Below are positions 26,041 to 35,488 of a DNA stretch of 57,088 nucleotides, piece after piece. The notes beneath the pieces were generated by a model. That model made no database searches and had not been told where the DNA came from. It saw only the letters and a list, made by a program, of their open reading frames with translations. The stretch spans positions 1 through 57,088 of the forward strand of contig JAFATG010000289.1 in the NCBI GenBank assembly GCA_019244055.1. Direction: 5' to 3'. Origin of the DNA: Acidobacteriaceae bacterium (GTDB taxonomy: Bacteria > Acidobacteriota > Terriglobia > Bryobacterales > Bryobacteraceae). Numbering within the stretch: the stretch's first letter is position 1; the number at the start of each line of letters is the position of its first letter. A program made the translations under genes and the position numbers.

Positions 26041-29000
26041 CTGAACTTCTTGGCCAAAGAATCGAATTCGGGCAGTTGACGAACCGGCTCTAAGTCGGGA
26101 TCATTCATGACTTCTTGTAGCGATTCGCCACTTTTGAGCGCGCGTTGCAAAGCGCTGAGAGCTGCGCTCTGACGGCCCTGAAGGGAAAGCACGACCGCTT
26201 CGAAATACATGAGCTGGCTGTTAGCGCCATCAACGGACCGCGCGCTCTGAATGAACTGCTGTGCTTTGGAGAACTCGCCTTTCGCGGCGTAGCACATAGC
26301 GAGCGTACCCATGGTGTCCGCCTTTCGCGGATTAACTTGCAGTTCGTTGTACGCCGCAGAGATGGCCCGGTCGAAGGCCAGCATGGCTTTCTCTTTCTGC
26401 CCGGCACGGTTATAAGCCTGCGCCAGGTTTCGTATCGCCTCAGACGAATTCGGATTGAGATGCACGGCCGTCTCGGACATCTGGACGGCTTCCTCATAGC
26501 GGCCCAGTTCGTAATATGCCGTGCCTAAATTCGAGTAGGCATCGAATGTCGGATGCAACGCGATGGCCTTTTGGAAATACGGAATACAATCCTTCCAGCG
26601 GCCCTGCTCATAATAGATGGCGCCGATATTGTTATATCCGGACCAATCTTTGGGGTTGAGATCCACCTGTCGCTTGAACTCTTGCAGGGCTTCCTCGTTG
26701 CGTCCAAACTGAAAATAAGCCCACCCGAGCTGTTTGTAGTTGTACCAGTAATACGGGTTCAGTTCGACTGCTTTTTTGAAGGCGGCCAATGCGGGCTCCG
26801 CTTGGCCCGTCGCAGCGTACGCCTTCCCAAGGCGAATGTACCCGTCGTCCGAGTTCGGTTGGAGTTGAAGAGCTTTCTCGATTTCTTCCACCGCCTGAGC
26901 ATTTTTCCCGGTCGCTGTGTACACGCTCCCGAGAGCAAAGTGTACCTCGGGCAGGTCATCGTTCCGGCGACTGGCCTCGCGCGCGGCAGCCAGCGCCTTC
27001 TCAGCCCAAAAACTCTCTCTCTGCGTCTTGTACAGCAACAAACTGGAATCCGCGATACCGGTCCAGGCCAGCGCAAACCCAGGATCCTTGCTGGAGGCCT
27101 GGTCAAACAAGGCTAATGCTTCCTTCGCGGCTGCGGCATCGACCCGGTTTTTCAAAATATCTCGTCCTTTGAGGTAGAGGTCGTAGGCGGCTACATCCTG
27201 CGTGGGTGGAATCGCGGAGCGCTCACGTTCCTCAATCGTGGGAGTGATACTCAAGGCTTGTATGAGGTGGGTGGCGACCTCATCTTCGAGCGTGAAGAGA
27301 TCGGCACGGATGCCCGTAAACGTCTGGCTCCAAACGCGCGTGTCTTTCTTCAGGTCATCGAGACTGACAATGACCTGAATACGGTCGTCTTGCGCCTGCA
27401 CGGTGCCGTTCACAAGCAGATTTGCGCCAATCTGGCGGCCGATCATCGTGGTGGGCTGATTAAGATCGACATGCTGCAGTGCCTGCACGGAGATCGGGTG
27501 CACGCCATTCAACGAGAACAGGCGGGAGGAAATGGAGTCGGCGATACCCTCCGCTTCGTACCTTAGATTGGGGTCCGCGCTGAGCGTCCGGAAAGGCAGC
27601 ACCGCGACATATTTGCCGTTTACCGGGTATGGCCGAGGCATTGTCTTCCGCTGAAACAGGAAGAAGCCAGCCACAGCCATAGCTATCGCGGCCGCGAGAC
27701 CGAAGGCGCAGTAGATCCACGCCCGCTCGAATCGATTTCTCACGCCGCGACTGGCGGAGGTTTCCGAAGCGGAATTCTCCGCCTGTAGCTGGCGCAAGGC
27801 TGCTAGCAGCTCTTGCGTGGTCGCGTACCGGTTTCGCGAATCGGGTTCGAGGCAGCGAATGATAATTTCGGCTAGCTTGGTTGAAAGGGCCGGGTTTATA
27901 ACCTTCGGATTCTGCGGGATTTCGGCGACACGCAGCGCCAAAGTTTGAAAGACCGAATCGTCTTTGAAAGGAATCTTCCCGGTGGCCATCTCGTAGAAAA
28001 TTAGTCCCAGCGAATAGATATCCGTGCGGCAATCGACCAGCTTGCCTTCCACCTGCTCGGGCGACATATAGCGAGGCGTCCCGTGCACTTCTCCGGCGGA
28101 GCTTGAAGGGGACTCCTGTTGCCTTTCCACCATGCGGGCCAACCCAAAATCGGCAATGCACGCGTGACCCGCTGAATCAAGCAGCACGTTACTCGGCTTT
28201 AGATCCCGATGAACAATTCCCTGCTCGTGCGCGGCCGCTAGTCCTTCACACATTTCGATCGCAAGCTGAACTATGCGCTCCTCCGGAAGGGCACCGTACC
28301 GCCGCAGGAGATGGCCCAAGTCCTCTCCATCCGCCCATGCCATGGAAACGAAACGCAGTCCGTTCGCCTCGCCCAGATCATGAATGCGCAGAACGTGCCT
28401 GTGCGAGATCTGGCTGGCTAGTGAGATTTCGTGTTTCAGGCGTAATAACCCGTGGGCATCGCTCGCCAGCTCTGGGCGAACGACTTTCAAAGCAACTGTA
28501 CGATCCAGGTCCAGGTCTCTGGCGCGATAGACCTTTCCCATTCCGCCTTCGCCCGCTTCTGCTTCGATCAAATATCGCGAACCCAGGAGGGTGCCCGGCG
28601 CAAATCCCCCGGATACGGACGGGTGGGGCGAGGACCGCGGTGCGTCCTCGGAATTCAATTCTTCCAGTAACTCCTGCGCACTCTGATATCGGCGGACCGG
28701 ATCCCGCTCGAGACAGCGCATTACGATGCGCGCGAGCCAGGGCGGTGTGCTTGGGTCGATTGAATTGATGGGGCGTGCGCGATCACGTGTCCTGGCAAGG
28801 AACGACTGAACCATGTTCTCTGCCGGGAATGGCAATTCTCCGGTCAGCAGTTCATACAGAACCACACCCACGGCGAAGATATCGGAACGCTCGTCGCTTT
28901 GGCCGCCCAGCGCCTGTTCAGGCGACATGTAATGGGGGGTGCCAAGCACCGCGCCCGTGCGCGTGATACCTGACTGCTCGAGCGAGCGCGCCAAACCGAA

Positions 29001-29714
29001 ATCGACGATGCGCACGCGCTTATCGCGGCCGACCAGGATATTCTGCGGCTTCAGATCGCGGTGGATGACCCCCTCTGCGTGCGCGGCCTGCAGGCCCTGG
29101 CAAACCTGCTTGACCACGGTAATCGCCTCCTTTGGGGTGAATCGGCCGTGCCTATCGAGGAGCGATTTAAGATCCGCGCCGTCGACGAATTCCATAGTGA
29201 TGAAGCGGAGCCCATCCGCTACACCGAGATCGAAGATCCGGACGACGTTGCGATGCGCAATCTGCCGCGTTAGAAGTGTTTCCTGCTTCAGCCGGCGGAG
29301 CGCTGCTGGGTTCGCTGCCAGATCCGGCCGGATGGTTTTGAGAGCAATGGTGCGCTCCAATTCGACATCGAAAGCTTCGTAGACGGTGCCCATACCGCCC
29401 TCGCCCAAACGTCGCACTATGCGGTACCGTCCGGCGACTACTTCGCCGCCGCCAAACTCGCTCCCGGACAGGTTGGCACTGCCAACGGCCTCGCCTGACG
29501 AGGCGGCGGCATCTTGCACACCCGCGCTCCCCTCACCGATTTCCGCTGCGAGGGTCTGATCGATTCCGTCGAACGCGCTATTGCAGCGCTCGCAGGAAGC
29601 GGACCCATTCGGATTCGAGCAAGAGCATACAGGACAGATCATCACGCTTTGAAAGCTTCCACGTGGCGCGGCTGATCTGTCCCATTCATCGCTGGTTTCC
29701 CGCGGCATTTCCAC
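26013..29714 (-). CDS. Membrane Ser/Thr protein kinase with two kinase domains, zinc ribbon and TPR repeats
   Basis: Protein of 1233 residues; GTG start with GAAGG upstream. Order: a zinc-ribbon (CPVC and CERC, residues 27-45); kinase domain 1 from about 93 (RRLGEGGMGTVYEAF, catalytic HRDLKPQNIL near 218, DFGLAR); kinase domain 2 from about 378 (EAGEGGMGKVYRARD, HRDLKPSNVLLD near 500, ADFGLAR); a membrane helix at about 663-690 (WIYCAFGLAAAIAMAVAGFF); an outside TolB/FlgO-like domain (VAVLPFRTLSADPNLRYEAE); and about eight TPR repeats from 870 to 1200. Both kinase domains keep the Lys, HRD Asp and DFG. Single-kinase versions are common in this phylum; the tandem kinase arrangement is unusual. 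Substrates are unknown. Confidence 0.93.
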   Translation of the reverse strand: MEMPRETSDEWDRSAAPRGSFQSVMICPVCSCSNPNGSASCERCNSAFDGIDQTLAAEIGEGSAGVQDAAASSGEAVGSANLSGSEFGGGEVVAGRYRIVRRLGEGGMGTVYEAFDVELERTIALKTIRPDLAANPAALRRLKQETLLTRQIAHRNVVRIFDLGVADGLRFITMEFVDGADLKSLLDRHGRFTPKEAITVVKQVCQGLQAAHAEGVIHRDLKPQNILVGRDKRVRIVDFGLARSLEQSGITRTGAVLGTPHYMSPEQALGGQSDERSDIFAVGVVLYELLTGELPFPAENMVQSFLARTRDRARPINSIDPSTPPWLARIVMRCLERDPVRRYQSAQELLEELNSEDAPRSSPHPSVSGGFAPGTLLGSRYLIEAEAGEGGMGKVYRARDLDLDRTVALKVVRPELASDAHGLLRLKHEISLASQISHRHVLRIHDLGEANGLRFVSMAWADGEDLGHLLRRYGALPEERIVQLAIEMCEGLAAAHEQGIVHRDLKPSNVLLDSAGHACIADFGLARMVERQQESPSSSAGEVHGTPRYMSPEQVEGKLVDCRTDIYSLGLIFYEMATGKIPFKDDSVFQTLALRVAEIPQNPKVINPALSTKLAEIIIRCLEPDSRNRYATTQELLAALRQLQAENSASETSASRGVRNRFERAWIYCAFGLAAAIAMAVAGFFLFQRKTMPRPYPVNGKYVAVLPFRTLSADPNLRYEAEGIADSISSRLFSLNGVHPISVQALQHVDLNQPTTMIGRQIGANLLVNGTVQAQDDRIQVIVSLDDLKKDTRVWSQTFTGIRADLFTLEDEVATHLIQALSITPTIEERERSAIPPTQDVAAYDLYLKGRDILKNRVDAAAAKEALALFDQASSKDPGFALAWTGIADSSLLLYKTQRESFWAEKALAAAREASRRNDDLPEVHFALGSVYTATGKNAQAVEEIEKALQLQPNSDDGYIRLGKAYAATGQAEPALAAFKKAVELNPYYWYNYKQLGWAYFQFGRNEEALQEFKRQVDLNPKDWSGYNNIGAIYYEQGRWKDCIPYFQKAIALHPTFDAYSNLGTAYYELGRYEEAVQMSETAVHLNPNSSEAIRNLAQAYNRAGQKEKAMLAFDRAISAAYNELQVNPRKADTMGTLAMCYAAKGEFSKAQQFIQSARSVDGANSQLMYFEAVVLSLQGRQSAALSALQRALKSGESLQEVMNDPDLEPVRQLPEFDSLAKKFSQAAGRRRR

Positions 29715-29890
29715 CAGGCAGACCTTCGATCACGAGGTGATCAGAGAGCCGCTAACCGCAAGCGAATTGCTCGAATAATAGTGAGTGTATCAGCAGAAAC
29801 GTTTCGGAATCCAGGCCTGAAACCTGATTGGAACGCCTGGGGCCTGCAGCAGCATAAGGGACGCCAGCCAGGGAGTCGAATACAAGGCTC

Positions 29891-30628
29891 TCAAGTTTGC
29901 CAAGCTAGTCGCAATCCGAGCGCAATTAATGTCAGAAGCAGCGCGATGCGGAGAGGACGCTGCGCCACCCGGCCCGCCGAAGCTGATCCGGTAAGTGCGC
30001 CCAAGACTCCGCCGATCGCCAGCTTGGCGAGCAGTGCAGAATCATAGTTGCCTGCGCTCACGTGAATGCCGCTGCCCACAAGAGAAAGGCCCAGCCCAAA
30101 GGACAGATCGGTTCCTACCACCTCGGCCGTCGACAAATTTGTCATTCCGAGCAGCAGCAGTGAGCCTAGCGCTCCCGCTCCGGCCGAAGAGAACCCCACT
30201 TCGGCTCCGATAGGAAATGTGAGCCAGGGAAGCCAATGGGCACGTGGCTTCGGGGGAACCGTTCGTGGACGAAACAGCCGGTATAACCGAAGCACAGCGG
30301 CGCTCGTGATAAATACTCCTAGTGCGACGAAAATGGGTTTCTGATAAGTACCGTGCTTGAACCTATCAAGGAGCAGCGATCCGACAATAACTCCAGGCAC
30401 GCCGCCAATCAGCAGCAAACCCAGCACACGCATGTTAATGTTCCGGTGCAACGCATAGAAGGGAACTGACGCGACCTTCACGATTACGGAGAACGCCAAC
30501 GCCGTTCCAACCGCAATGGCCGGCGGCACGCCTAGAAAAATAATGAGAATCGGTGTGGTTAGCGTTCCGGCTCCGACGCCTGTTAGCGAAATGGCCAGCG
30601 CGATCGCGAAGCCAAGGATCGCTTCCAT
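29891..30628 (-). CDS. TauE/SafE-family sulfite or sulfonate transporter
   Basis: Membrane protein of 245 residues from the ATG at 30628. About seven or eight hydrophobic helices and the two family repeats are visible: LGFAIALAISLTGVGAGTLT with PPAIAVGTALAFSVIVK in the first half, and GFSSAGAGALGSLLLLGMTN with EVVGTDLSFGLGLSLVGS in the second. The start lies one base beyond the cysH stop (TGAAATG), so it is coupled to cysH. Its place after the sulfate-activation genes points to sulfite or sulfur-compound transport, perhaps relieving excess sulfite. The 120 bp after its stop show nothing firm. Confidence 0.9.
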   Translation of the reverse strand: MEAILGFAIALAISLTGVGAGTLTTPILIIFLGVPPAIAVGTALAFSVIVKVASVPFYALHRNINMRVLGLLLIGGVPGVIVGSLLLDRFKHGTYQKPIFVALGVFITSAAVLRLYRLFRPRTVPPKPRAHWLPWLTFPIGAEVGFSSAGAGALGSLLLLGMTNLSTAEVVGTDLSFGLGLSLVGSGIHVSAGNYDSALLAKLAIGGVLGALTGSASAGRVAQRPLRIALLLTLIALGLRLAWQT

Positions 30629-30629
30629 T

Positions 30630-31304
30630 TCAGTGATCCCCGGCGATGTGGATTCCGCACTCCAACTTCCGCCCGGCCCACCGGCCAGATCTCGCATTTT
30701 CAGGATCGAGCGGCCGCTGCGTGCAAGGGCCGCAGCCGATGCTGGTATAGCCCTCGTCATAAAGCGAGAGCAGCGGAATCTCGTGTTCTCTCGCGAAACT
30801 CCAGACGTCCTTATCCCTCCAATCCGCCAGCGGGCTCACCTTCAGAAGATGCTTGCCGGACGGCAGAGGGAATGTATCTGTCGTTTGCAAGTTGGCCCGC
30901 GTAGGCGACTGGACGCGGCGCAACCCGGTGAACCAAACGTCATAGTGCTCGAGCGCGGAAAAGAGTGGAACCACTTTGCGCATTTTGCAGCATTGATCGG
31001 GCTGCGATCTGTAAAGTATTCCGAACTGCGCTTCCTGCTCGGCCACGGTCTTCTCAGGAATCAGATTCACCAAGTTAAGGCCGTAACGCGCCGTCATCTC
31101 GTCGCGATAACGGTACACCTCGTCGAAATGGTATCCGGTATCAAGGAAGAATACAGGAATTCCGGGGAGGCTTTCGCGTACCAGGTGCAGAACTACGATG
31201 TCTTCCGCCTGGAAGCTGCACGTCAATGCGGCCGGTCCAGTTCCGGCTAGCGCGGACGTGATGCAGGAACGAGCTTCGGCGGTCTTGGTCGAAGTTTCAA
31301 TCAT
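30630..31304 (-). CDS. cysH: Adenylyl-sulfate (APS) reductase
   Basis: Assimilatory reductase of 224 residues from the ATG at 31304, which overlaps the cysN stop by 8 bp. It reduces APS to sulfite with thioredoxin. The Cys pairs Cys105-Cys106 (QCCKMRK) and Cys191/Cys194 (GCGPCTQRP) are the ligands of the [4Fe-4S] cluster that marks the APS-type enzyme, and Cys216 in KLECGIH is the catalytic Cys. The substrate-binding loop SFQAEDIVVLH is also present. No cysC (APS kinase) is nearby and the iron-sulfur motif is complete, so PAPS is probably not the substrate. Confidence 0.95.
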   Translation of the reverse strand: MIETSTKTAEARSCITSALAGTGPAALTCSFQAEDIVVLHLVRESLPGIPVFFLDTGYHFDEVYRYRDEMTARYGLNLVNLIPEKTVAEQEAQFGILYRSQPDQCCKMRKVVPLFSALEHYDVWFTGLRRVQSPTRANLQTTDTFPLPSGKHLLKVSPLADWRDKDVWSFAREHEIPLLSLYDEGYTSIGCGPCTQRPLDPENARSGRWAGRKLECGIHIAGDH

Positions 31305-32796
31305 CACGTTGCTCGTTTGAGACTTGGACATCGAGCAGGTTAAGCAGGTTTTCGAGTGCTTCCAGCGCATCGCGATAATCGAGCGCGGACAGGTCCGTCT
31401 CATGGGCCAAGCCAGGAACGGAAATCACGAGCGATCCGTTCTTCACTGCCCAGTTGACATCCCGCAGCAGAGATTCTTTCGTCTGCCGCGTATGGGACCC
31501 CGGCCCTTCAATCAGGCCGCCGGCGACTGTAGCATTCGTTGCGGGATCGATCAGGATAAAGCTGCCGGTCGCACGGTTTCGCTGGTAAGAATCGAACCAC
31601 AGCGCCCGCGAAGTCTCGATACCCACGACGGATATCGAATTCATCTCTAGTCGAGTGGCAGTCTCAGGCTGCAACGTATGAATGTTGATGGCGTGATGGA
31701 TCTCGGAAATGGAGGCCCAAACTTGCTGGGTCGCGTGCTTTAGACGATAGCGCTTACCTGCCTCGCCCGGGTCCGCATGCATCCAGATCAGGGTCGCGCG
31801 CAAGGAATGAGCAAGATCCGGCAAAGCGTTCACCGGCGCGAACAGATCACCGCGAGCGATATCGAGCTCGTCCGACAATGTCAGAGTAATCGCCTGTCCT
31901 GCAGAAGCTTCATTTAGATCGCCGTCGAACGTCGCAATCCGCTCGATGGTAGTAGTGCGGCCCGATGGCATTGCCGTCACGGGTGTACCGGCGGAGATGC
32001 TGCCTGAAGAAACGGTTCCGGCGTATCCTCGGAATCCATCGCCGGCTCGAACCACGCGCTGTACCGGGAATCGGAACGGCTCTTCCGCGCATTCTGATTC
32101 GACATCCACTTCCTCGAGATACTCGAGCAGCGGCGGCCCGTCGAACCAGGGCATATTTCGGCTCGGAAGCACGACATTGTCCCCTGCCAGCGCGCTCACG
32201 GGAATGAAATAGGTCTCAATCTTTTCGAAGCGCGAAAGAAAATCGCGAAACTGTGTTTCGATATTCGCGAACACCGCGCGCGAATAGCCGACGATGTCCA
32301 TCTTGTTCACCGCGATTACAAGATGCCGGATGCCAAGCAATGATGCAACAAACGAATGCCGCTTCGATTGCGGCAGCAGACCCTTTCGGGAATCAACCAG
32401 GACCACGGCGAGCTCGGCTGTCGAAGCGCCGGTCGCCATGTTGCGGGTGTATTGCTCATGGCCCGGTGTGTCGGCAATAATGAATTTTCGTCGAGGCGTT
32501 GCGAAGTATCGGTACGCAACGTCAATCGTGATGCCCTGTTCGCGCTCCGCGCGCAGGCCGTCGGTCAGCAGCGAAAAATCAATGGGACCAGCATGGCGCC
32601 CGGCTGAAGCCCTTGTGACCGATTCAAGCTGATCTTCGAAAACGCTTTGCGAATCATACAGGAGTCGCCCAATGAGAGTCGATTTACCGTCATCCACGCT
32701 GCCGCATGTGATGAAGCGCAGCAAGCTGTTTGTCTGGTCCTGCTCCAGGAAGGTTTCTATGGGGTCCGACACGGGAAGTAGTGCGGCAGCGCACAT
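31297..32796 (-). CDS. cysN: Sulfate adenylyltransferase GTPase subunit
   Basis: Regulatory GTPase of ATP sulfurylase, 499 residues. GTP-binding motifs: GSVDDGKSTLIGRLLYD (G1, about residues 32-48), DTPGHEQYTRNMATGAS (G3) and NKMD (G4), followed by EF-Tu-like beta-barrels. There is no C-terminal APS kinase domain, unlike the fused CysNC forms. Its ATG follows the cysD stop directly (TAAATG), so the heterodimer subunits are made together. It couples GTP hydrolysis to the formation of APS from sulfate and ATP. Confidence 0.96.
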   Translation of the reverse strand: MCAAALLPVSDPIETFLEQDQTNSLLRFITCGSVDDGKSTLIGRLLYDSQSVFEDQLESVTRASAGRHAGPIDFSLLTDGLRAEREQGITIDVAYRYFATPRRKFIIADTPGHEQYTRNMATGASTAELAVVLVDSRKGLLPQSKRHSFVASLLGIRHLVIAVNKMDIVGYSRAVFANIETQFRDFLSRFEKIETYFIPVSALAGDNVVLPSRNMPWFDGPPLLEYLEEVDVESECAEEPFRFPVQRVVRAGDGFRGYAGTVSSGSISAGTPVTAMPSGRTTTIERIATFDGDLNEASAGQAITLTLSDELDIARGDLFAPVNALPDLAHSLRATLIWMHADPGEAGKRYRLKHATQQVWASISEIHHAINIHTLQPETATRLEMNSISVVGIETSRALWFDSYQRNRATGSFILIDPATNATVAGGLIEGPGSHTRQTKESLLRDVNWAVKNGSLVISVPGLAHETDLSALDYRDALEALENLLNLLDVQVSNEQRDD

Positions 32797-33699
32797 TTAG
32801 AAGTACCCCTCCTGTTTTTTTAGTTCCATAGATCCGTCCTGATCATGATCGATTACACGGTTCTGCCGCTCAGAGCGCTTGGTTGCGAGCAACTCCTCGA
32901 TAATTTGCGGAACAGTTTCGGCGTCGGAGCGAATGGCGCCTGTACACGGGCTGCATCCAAGAGAGCGCATGCGGCATTTCACCAACCGTGGTTCTTCGCC
33001 CGGCAAGCGAGGCACGAAGGGCTGCTCGATCGGTAGCAGCGCCTCGCCGCGCACCAGCATCGGCCGCGGCTTGGCAAAATACAGGGGAACAATCGGTATG
33101 CTTTCAGCGTGAATGTACTCCCAGACGTCAATTTCGGTCCAATTCGAGAGCGGAAACACTCGCAAGCTTTCACCCGGATGCACCCGCGTGTTGAACACGT
33201 TCCAAAGCTCGGGGCGCTGATTCCGAGGATCCCATTGCCCGCGCTCGTCACGAAACGAAAAGACTCGTTCCTTTGCGCGAGAGCGTTCTTCATCACGCCG
33301 CGCTCCACCGATAGCCGCATCAAACCCGCCCGCGCGCAAGCCATCCAGCAGTGCAGTTGTCTTCAGCGCTCCACAGCAGCGCTGCGTACCCCACTCAAAC
33401 GGATTCGCACCTTCCTTCAGCGCAGCCGTGTTCGTCTGCACGATCAATTTCACGCCGAGGGCAGCCGTATAGCGGTCGCGGAACTCGATCATCTCCCGAA
33501 ATTTGTACCCAGTATCGACATGCAGCAACGGAAACGGGATGGGAGCGGGGTAAAAAGCCTTCTCGGCCAGCCGCAGCAGGACCGAGGAGTCCTTGCCAAT
33601 CGAATACAGCAAAACGGGCTTTTGGCACTCGGCCACCACTTCCCGTAAGATGTGGATGCTTTCGGCCTCAAGCTGACGGAGATGGGGCGTGCTGCTCAC
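32797..33699 (-). CDS. cysD: Sulfate adenylyltransferase catalytic subunit
   Basis: ATP-PP-loop enzyme of 300 residues that adenylylates sulfate with CysN. The PP-loop appears as [15 protein letters not shown] near residue 32, followed by [18 protein letters not shown] and [20 protein letters not shown], and a C-terminal [18 protein letters not shown] block, all typical of CysD. It is the first of the cys genes; 64 bp separate it from the YceI gene upstream, enough for a promoter, although the whole train from the aminotransferase onward may be one transcript. Confidence 0.96.
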   Translation of the reverse strand: MSSTPHLRQLEAESIHILREVVAECQKPVLLYSIGKDSSVLLRLAEKAFYPAPIPFPLLHVDTGYKFREMIEFRDRYTAALGVKLIVQTNTAALKEGANPFEWGTQRCCGALKTTALLDGLRAGGFDAAIGGARRDEERSRAKERVFSFRDERGQWDPRNQRPELWNVFNTRVHPGESLRVFPLSNWTEIDVWEYIHAESIPIVPLYFAKPRPMLVRGEALLPIEQPFVPRLPGEEPRLVKCRMRSLGCSPCTGAIRSDAETVPQIIEELLATKRSERQNRVIDHDQDGSMELKKQEGYF

Positions 33700-33763
33700 T
33701 TACCGGCCAGCTTATCACAATGTCCACTAAAACGATAGATTATTGGATCTTTACCCTACGCGG

Positions 33764-34363
33764 TCATGGCGTATGCGCCCCATTGACTCGCCCCACAGCA
33801 GTGAAGTCAATCTGCACCCGGTCGTTCACCTTGAGTAAGAAAGTGCTCGGGTTCCTCATACCCCATTGGACGTACGGCACGATGAACTTGCCCGTGGCCG
33901 TGATCTCCTCCCGAGATAGTTGGATCTGCATTGGGATTGTGATCTCGTGCGCCTGCCCATGAATGAGAAATGATCCCGTGACTTCGACATTTGATGTACC
34001 CGGCGCGGAGACCGATCCGGCGAATCGCGTAGGTCTGAAACGAATCTCGGGATAGCGCTCGGTCTCCAGGATGTTACGCTTCATCCGTTTATCGCGCGCT
34101 GCGCTGCCACTGTTTCCGCTTGCCGCATTCACCACCAGGTCGCCTGTAATCGCGCCCGTTGCGGAGTCGAAGGAAACATGCCCCTCTATTAACTGAAAAC
34201 TTCCATGCACGGTATGTAGAACATCGCTCAAGGTGAAGAGGACAATTGTTTTTGGCGGATCCAAAGTGGCCCTTAGCTGTTCGGAGCGCAGAGGCGGGAG
34301 GGTTAGCAATACCGAAAGAACGGTCAAATATATCGCCCGGAGCCAGCGCACCCTTTCTCTCAC
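33764..34363 (-). CDS. Exported YceI-family lipocalin-like protein
   Basis: Protein of 199 residues with an N-terminal hydrophobic signal (LRAIYLTVLSVLLTLPPL), then a YceI beta-barrel: FTLSDVLHTVHGSFQLIEGH, GAITGDLVVNAASGNSGSAA with the following RDKRMKRNILETERYPEIRF in family order, and a C-terminal TAVGRV. The barrel binds long isoprenoid or lipid molecules in known members. Its neighbour upstream is a geranylgeranyl-reductase-like oxidoreductase, so a shared lipid or quinone substrate is possible. The gap of 12 bp to that gene argues for an operon. Confidence 0.88.
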   Translation of the reverse strand: MRERVRWLRAIYLTVLSVLLTLPPLRSEQLRATLDPPKTIVLFTLSDVLHTVHGSFQLIEGHVSFDSATGAITGDLVVNAASGNSGSAARDKRMKRNILETERYPEIRFRPTRFAGSVSAPGTSNVEVTGSFLIHGQAHEITIPMQIQLSREEITATGKFIVPYVQWGMRNPSTFLLKVNDRVQIDFTAVGRVNGAHTP

Positions 34364-34375
34364 GCGATAAACTCC

Positions 34376-35488
34376 TTACGCGGCGAGAAACGCTCTGCCG
34401 AGATCCAGAAGTCGCCACGAGCAGAGATCCCGAAAAGATGAAGCGCCTACGTGGATTGCAAGCAATGCTTTGAAAACTTCTGGTGTTTCGGCCAGCCCCG
34501 CCAGGGCGCGCCTTTGGAAGCGGCCATTGCGCTCAAGCGTTAATATGAGCGAGGCCATTGCTTGCGGGCCCCTCATGAGTTCTCTATGCCGCCGTTGGTA
34601 GATCCGAAGATCGCCGGCTGCAACCGCCCGACCAAGGGCGAGCGCCTGCTTGAATGCCAAGCACATCCCCTCTCCTGTGATTGCATCGACGGAACCCGAG
34701 GCATCGCCGATCAATATCACGTTTCTGCTCCGCACGCTTCGTAGCCTCCGCGAAAGTGACAATGCGCCCATCTCTGGAGAGGCCGGCGCGGCATTGCCGA
34801 GCCTTGCATACAGTTCGGGAAAGGTGCGCAACGCACTCTCTAATCGGAGCTTCGGATGGCGCGAAATCCCGACCACGCAAATCTCATCCGATGCGATTGG
34901 AGTGACATATATCTGCGAACTGGTTCCCCAATACAATTCCATGTAGGGAGACCATGGTGCAATCCGGTAGTGACGCCGGAATCCGTAACGTTGTCTCTCT
35001 CGCGCAACCTGCTCGAGTGCCGCCTGGCGCCTGACTTGCGAATTCTGCCCGTCGGCCCCCGCGACAAGCTGAGCTTCGATGAACCCGCAATCGAACGAAA
35101 CTCCTTTTTCTACCACTCGTGCGTGCTTTGCGTTCCAGATTACCGAGACACCGACGTTCATCGCATGTCTGACCAAGAGTTCGTGGAATGTCGTTCGCCG
35201 CACCCCTCGTCCCATGCCGTTCGGGAAATCGGCACAAATAGAAGAGCGTGCATCGGCAAAGCGAATACCACGAAATGCGAATCCGACCCCCTCGGGAATC
35301 ATCATTCCCAATTCGCGCAGGGCCGCGAGGCCGTCCGGCATGAGGCCTTCGCCGCAGGCCTTGTCCATCGGCGCGACCCCACAGTCCACGATGGTCACGT
35401 CACATTTTTCGCGCGTTAGCGCAATTGCCGCCGCCAGACCAGCGGGTCCGCCGCCTACGACGCACACCTTTCGATAGGAGCTAGACAT
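34376..35488 (-). CDS. FAD-dependent oxidoreductase (geranylgeranyl-reductase-like)
   Basis: Flavoprotein of 370 residues. FAD-binding: VCVVGGGPAGLAAAIALTRE (GxGxxG) at residues 8-27, GADGQNSQVRR as the second motif, and GDASGSVDAITGEGMCLAFK as the third, where GEGM marks geranylgeranyl-reductase/monooxygenase relatives. The early CGEGLMPDGLAAL is also typical. Members reduce isoprenoid chains or hydroxylate aromatic substrates. It overlaps the aminotransferase by 8 bp and leads into the YceI gene. Confidence 0.88.
   Translation of the reverse strand: MSSSYRKVCVVGGGPAGLAAAIALTREKCDVTIVDCGVAPMDKACGEGLMPDGLAALRELGMMIPEGVGFAFRGIRFADARSSICADFPNGMGRGVRRTTFHELLVRHAMNVGVSVIWNAKHARVVEKGVSFDCGFIEAQLVAGADGQNSQVRRQAALEQVARERQRYGFRRHYRIAPWSPYMELYWGTSSQIYVTPIASDEICVVGISRHPKLRLESALRTFPELYARLGNAAPASPEMGALSLSRRLRSVRSRNVILIGDASGSVDAITGEGMCLAFKQALALGRAVAAGDLRIYQRRHRELMRGPQAMASLILTLERNGRFQRRALAGLAETPEVFKALLAIHVGASSFRDLCSWRLLDLGRAFLAA

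Noticed and set aside
29800-29860. CCAGGC/GCCTGG inverted repeat after the TauE gene
   Set aside because: Only six pairs with an 18-base loop and no T-run, too weak to call a terminator.
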